Below, in pieces: positions 12,232-13,238 of a stretch of DNA of 13,238 nt; within the stretch, counting starts at the first letter, position 1, and every line of letters starts with the position of its first letter. The DNA comes from Caulobacter sp. Its GTDB lineage: Bacteria > Pseudomonadota > Alphaproteobacteria > Caulobacterales > Caulobacteraceae. Both the position numbers and the translations under genes were made by a program. The notes beneath the pieces were generated by a model, which ran no database searches, was not told where the DNA came from, and saw only the letters and a list, made by a program, of their open reading frames with translations. The stretch spans positions 1 through 13,238 of the forward strand of contig JAQGIN010000507.1 in NCBI GenBank assembly GCA_028291125.1, written 5' to 3'.

Positions 12232-13238
12232 ATGGCTTACACATCAGCGCAACTTCGCGCCGCCTACACGGCTGAACATATCGGCCTGGCGCCAACCACC
12301 ACGACGGGGGCGGCGATCGACGCCGTCGCCCTGGAGACTCAGGCAGGTCTTCGGACGGATATCTCCGCCCGGGCCTTCGTCATCAACGGCGCCGACCAGG
12401 ACACCGCCGTGGCGGCGCTCAGCTACCAGTTCTTCACCAGCGCCCTGCCGTCGGCGGCGGGCATGTCGTATCTGGTCAATTCGACCGTCAACCTGACCGA
12501 TCTGAACGACGCCTATTACAGCGCCTTCAATCTCGAGAACCGTTACATCAATTTCGCCAGCAATCTCGGTGTCGTCGGCGAGGGCATGACCGCGTTCGCC
12601 GCCGCCTACGGCGCCATGACCTTCGACCAAGTGGTCGACGCGGCCTACGAAAAGATCATCGGTTCGGCCTACGCCAACGCTCCCACGGCGGCCAAGGCCG
12701 ACATCGCCAGCCGCCTGCCCTATTTCACCGCCCTGGCCAATCAGAACTTCGCCACCCAGACTCAGCGTGACCTCGCCATCCGCGCCGAAGTGGTCGGCTA
12801 CATCATGGCCGAGGGCATGAAGGCCGACGTCGGCATCTACGCCGCCTCGATGAACAAGTTCAGCCTGGCCTTGATCAATGGCACGGCGACCTATGGCGTC
12901 GACCTGATCGCCGCCTATCCGACCACGCCCAGCACGGTGTCGCCGGTGGGCGACAACGGCGCCCCGGCCGGCGGCGGCACCACCAATCTGGGCGGCGGCA
13001 ACAACATCTTCAGCGCCGGTGACGGCGTCAACATCATCACCGGCGGCGACGGCAACAACAGCATCACCGCCGGCAACGGCGGCAACACCATCACCCTCGG
13101 CTACGGGGCCTACGCCGTCACCACCGGCTCCGGCGTCGACGTCATCATCACCGGCCTGGGCTCCGACATCATCAATGCGGGCGGCGGGGCCAATGTGGTG
13201 ACCTCGACCGGCGGGTCCGACGCCATCACCACCGGAGC
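12232..13238 (+). CDS. RsaA-like S-layer/RTX protein (copy 2, 3' end outside window)
   Basis: Starting at the ATG at 12232, the frame runs open to the window edge: 335 codons and two extra bases, with no stop. Residues 1-235 reproduce the N-terminal anchoring domain of copy 1 with most positions identical (MAYTSAQLRAAYTAEHIGLA, SYQFFTSALPSAAGMSYLVN, DLNDAYYSAFNLENRYINF, YGAMTFDQVVDAAYEKIIG), apart from a few missing residues near 150 and 178. A Gly/Pro linker and then 9-residue RTX-type repeats begin at about residue 254 (GDGVNIITG, GDGNNSITA, GNGGNTITL, GYGAYAVTT, GSGVDVIIT). The repeat part is more diverged than the N-terminal domain. No signal peptide, as expected for type I export. Total length and C-terminus cannot be judged. 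Likely a tandem duplicate of copy 1, with its own upstream region. Confidence 0.87.
   Translation, partial: MAYTSAQLRAAYTAEHIGLAPTTTTGAAIDAVALETQAGLRTDISARAFVINGADQDTAVAALSYQFFTSALPSAAGMSYLVNSTVNLTDLNDAYYSAFNLENRYINFASNLGVVGEGMTAFAAAYGAMTFDQVVDAAYEKIIGSAYANAPTAAKADIASRLPYFTALANQNFATQTQRDLAIRAEVVGYIMAEGMKADVGIYAASMNKFSLALINGTATYGVDLIAAYPTTPSTVSPVGDNGAPAGGGTTNLGGGNNIFSAGDGVNIITGGDGNNSITAGNGGNTITLGYGAYAVTTGSGVDVIITGLGSDIINAGGGANVVTSTGGSDAITTG
12236..12410 (+). repeat. Direct repeat, copy 2 (start of S-layer-like gene 2)
   Basis: Partner of 10228-10402 at a 2008-bp offset, with exact 28-bp and 44-bp runs. Long identical tracts between two genes in the same orientation could support recombination or gene conversion between them. 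Confidence 0.85.

Noticed and set aside
12146..12496. A 116-codon plus-strand frame over the start of S-layer-like gene 2.
   Set aside because: It is out of frame with the clear RsaA-like reading frame that begins at 12232.

Overview
The window looks like chromosome of a Caulobacterales alphaproteobacterium (Caulobacter or Phenylobacterium type). The reasons are high GC with strong third-position G/C bias, a yfgM-bamB-der gene order with alphaproteobacterial features, and, most tellingly, two tandem genes whose N-terminal domain reads like the LPS-anchoring domain of the Caulobacter S-layer protein RsaA. The genus is inferred from remembered protein similarity, not from a database search.

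Layout. Positions 1-1763 (plus strand) hold the 3' end of a bile acid:sodium symporter-like gene, a small secreted protein of unknown function (539-889) and a short-chain dehydrogenase of the YciK type (1026-1763). A 90-bp nested inverted repeat (1776-1865) separates this convergently from the next block. Positions 1874-9870 are all on the minus strand. In transcription order (right to left) they are: 3-TM protein, ECF sigma factor, 2-TM protein (cassette 1, 9870-8596); 3-TM protein, ECF sigma factor, 2-TM protein (cassette 2, 8514-7136); panB (ketopantoate hydroxymethyltransferase, apparently with a CTG start); then yfgM-like, bamB and der, the envelope-biogenesis and ribosome-GTPase set also found together in E. 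coli. A divergent, AT-richer intergenic region (9871-10223) leads to the plus-strand block: a complete 579-aa RTX/S-layer-like protein (10224-11963), and a second, closely related copy (12232 to the window end) that is cut off by the edge but open throughout.

How it fits together. The two sigma cassettes are paralogous in all three genes and lie head to tail. Each has the same heptamer (CGCATCC on the minus strand) about 70 nt before its first gene, which would fit autoregulated ECF promoters. The small 2-TM proteins are candidate anti-sigma factors and the 3-TM proteins candidate sensors or accessory factors; this is inference from layout and topology. The neighbouring RTX/S-layer proteins carry no N-terminal signal peptide and have an RsaA-like C-terminus, so type I secretion is expected; no secretion genes are in the window. 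The best candidates for something undescribed are the duplicated three-gene ECF cassette and the pair of short RsaA-like proteins beside it. Other oddities are the CTG start of panB, a 165-residue basic tail on Der, and a terminator-like hairpin inside the yfgM leader.
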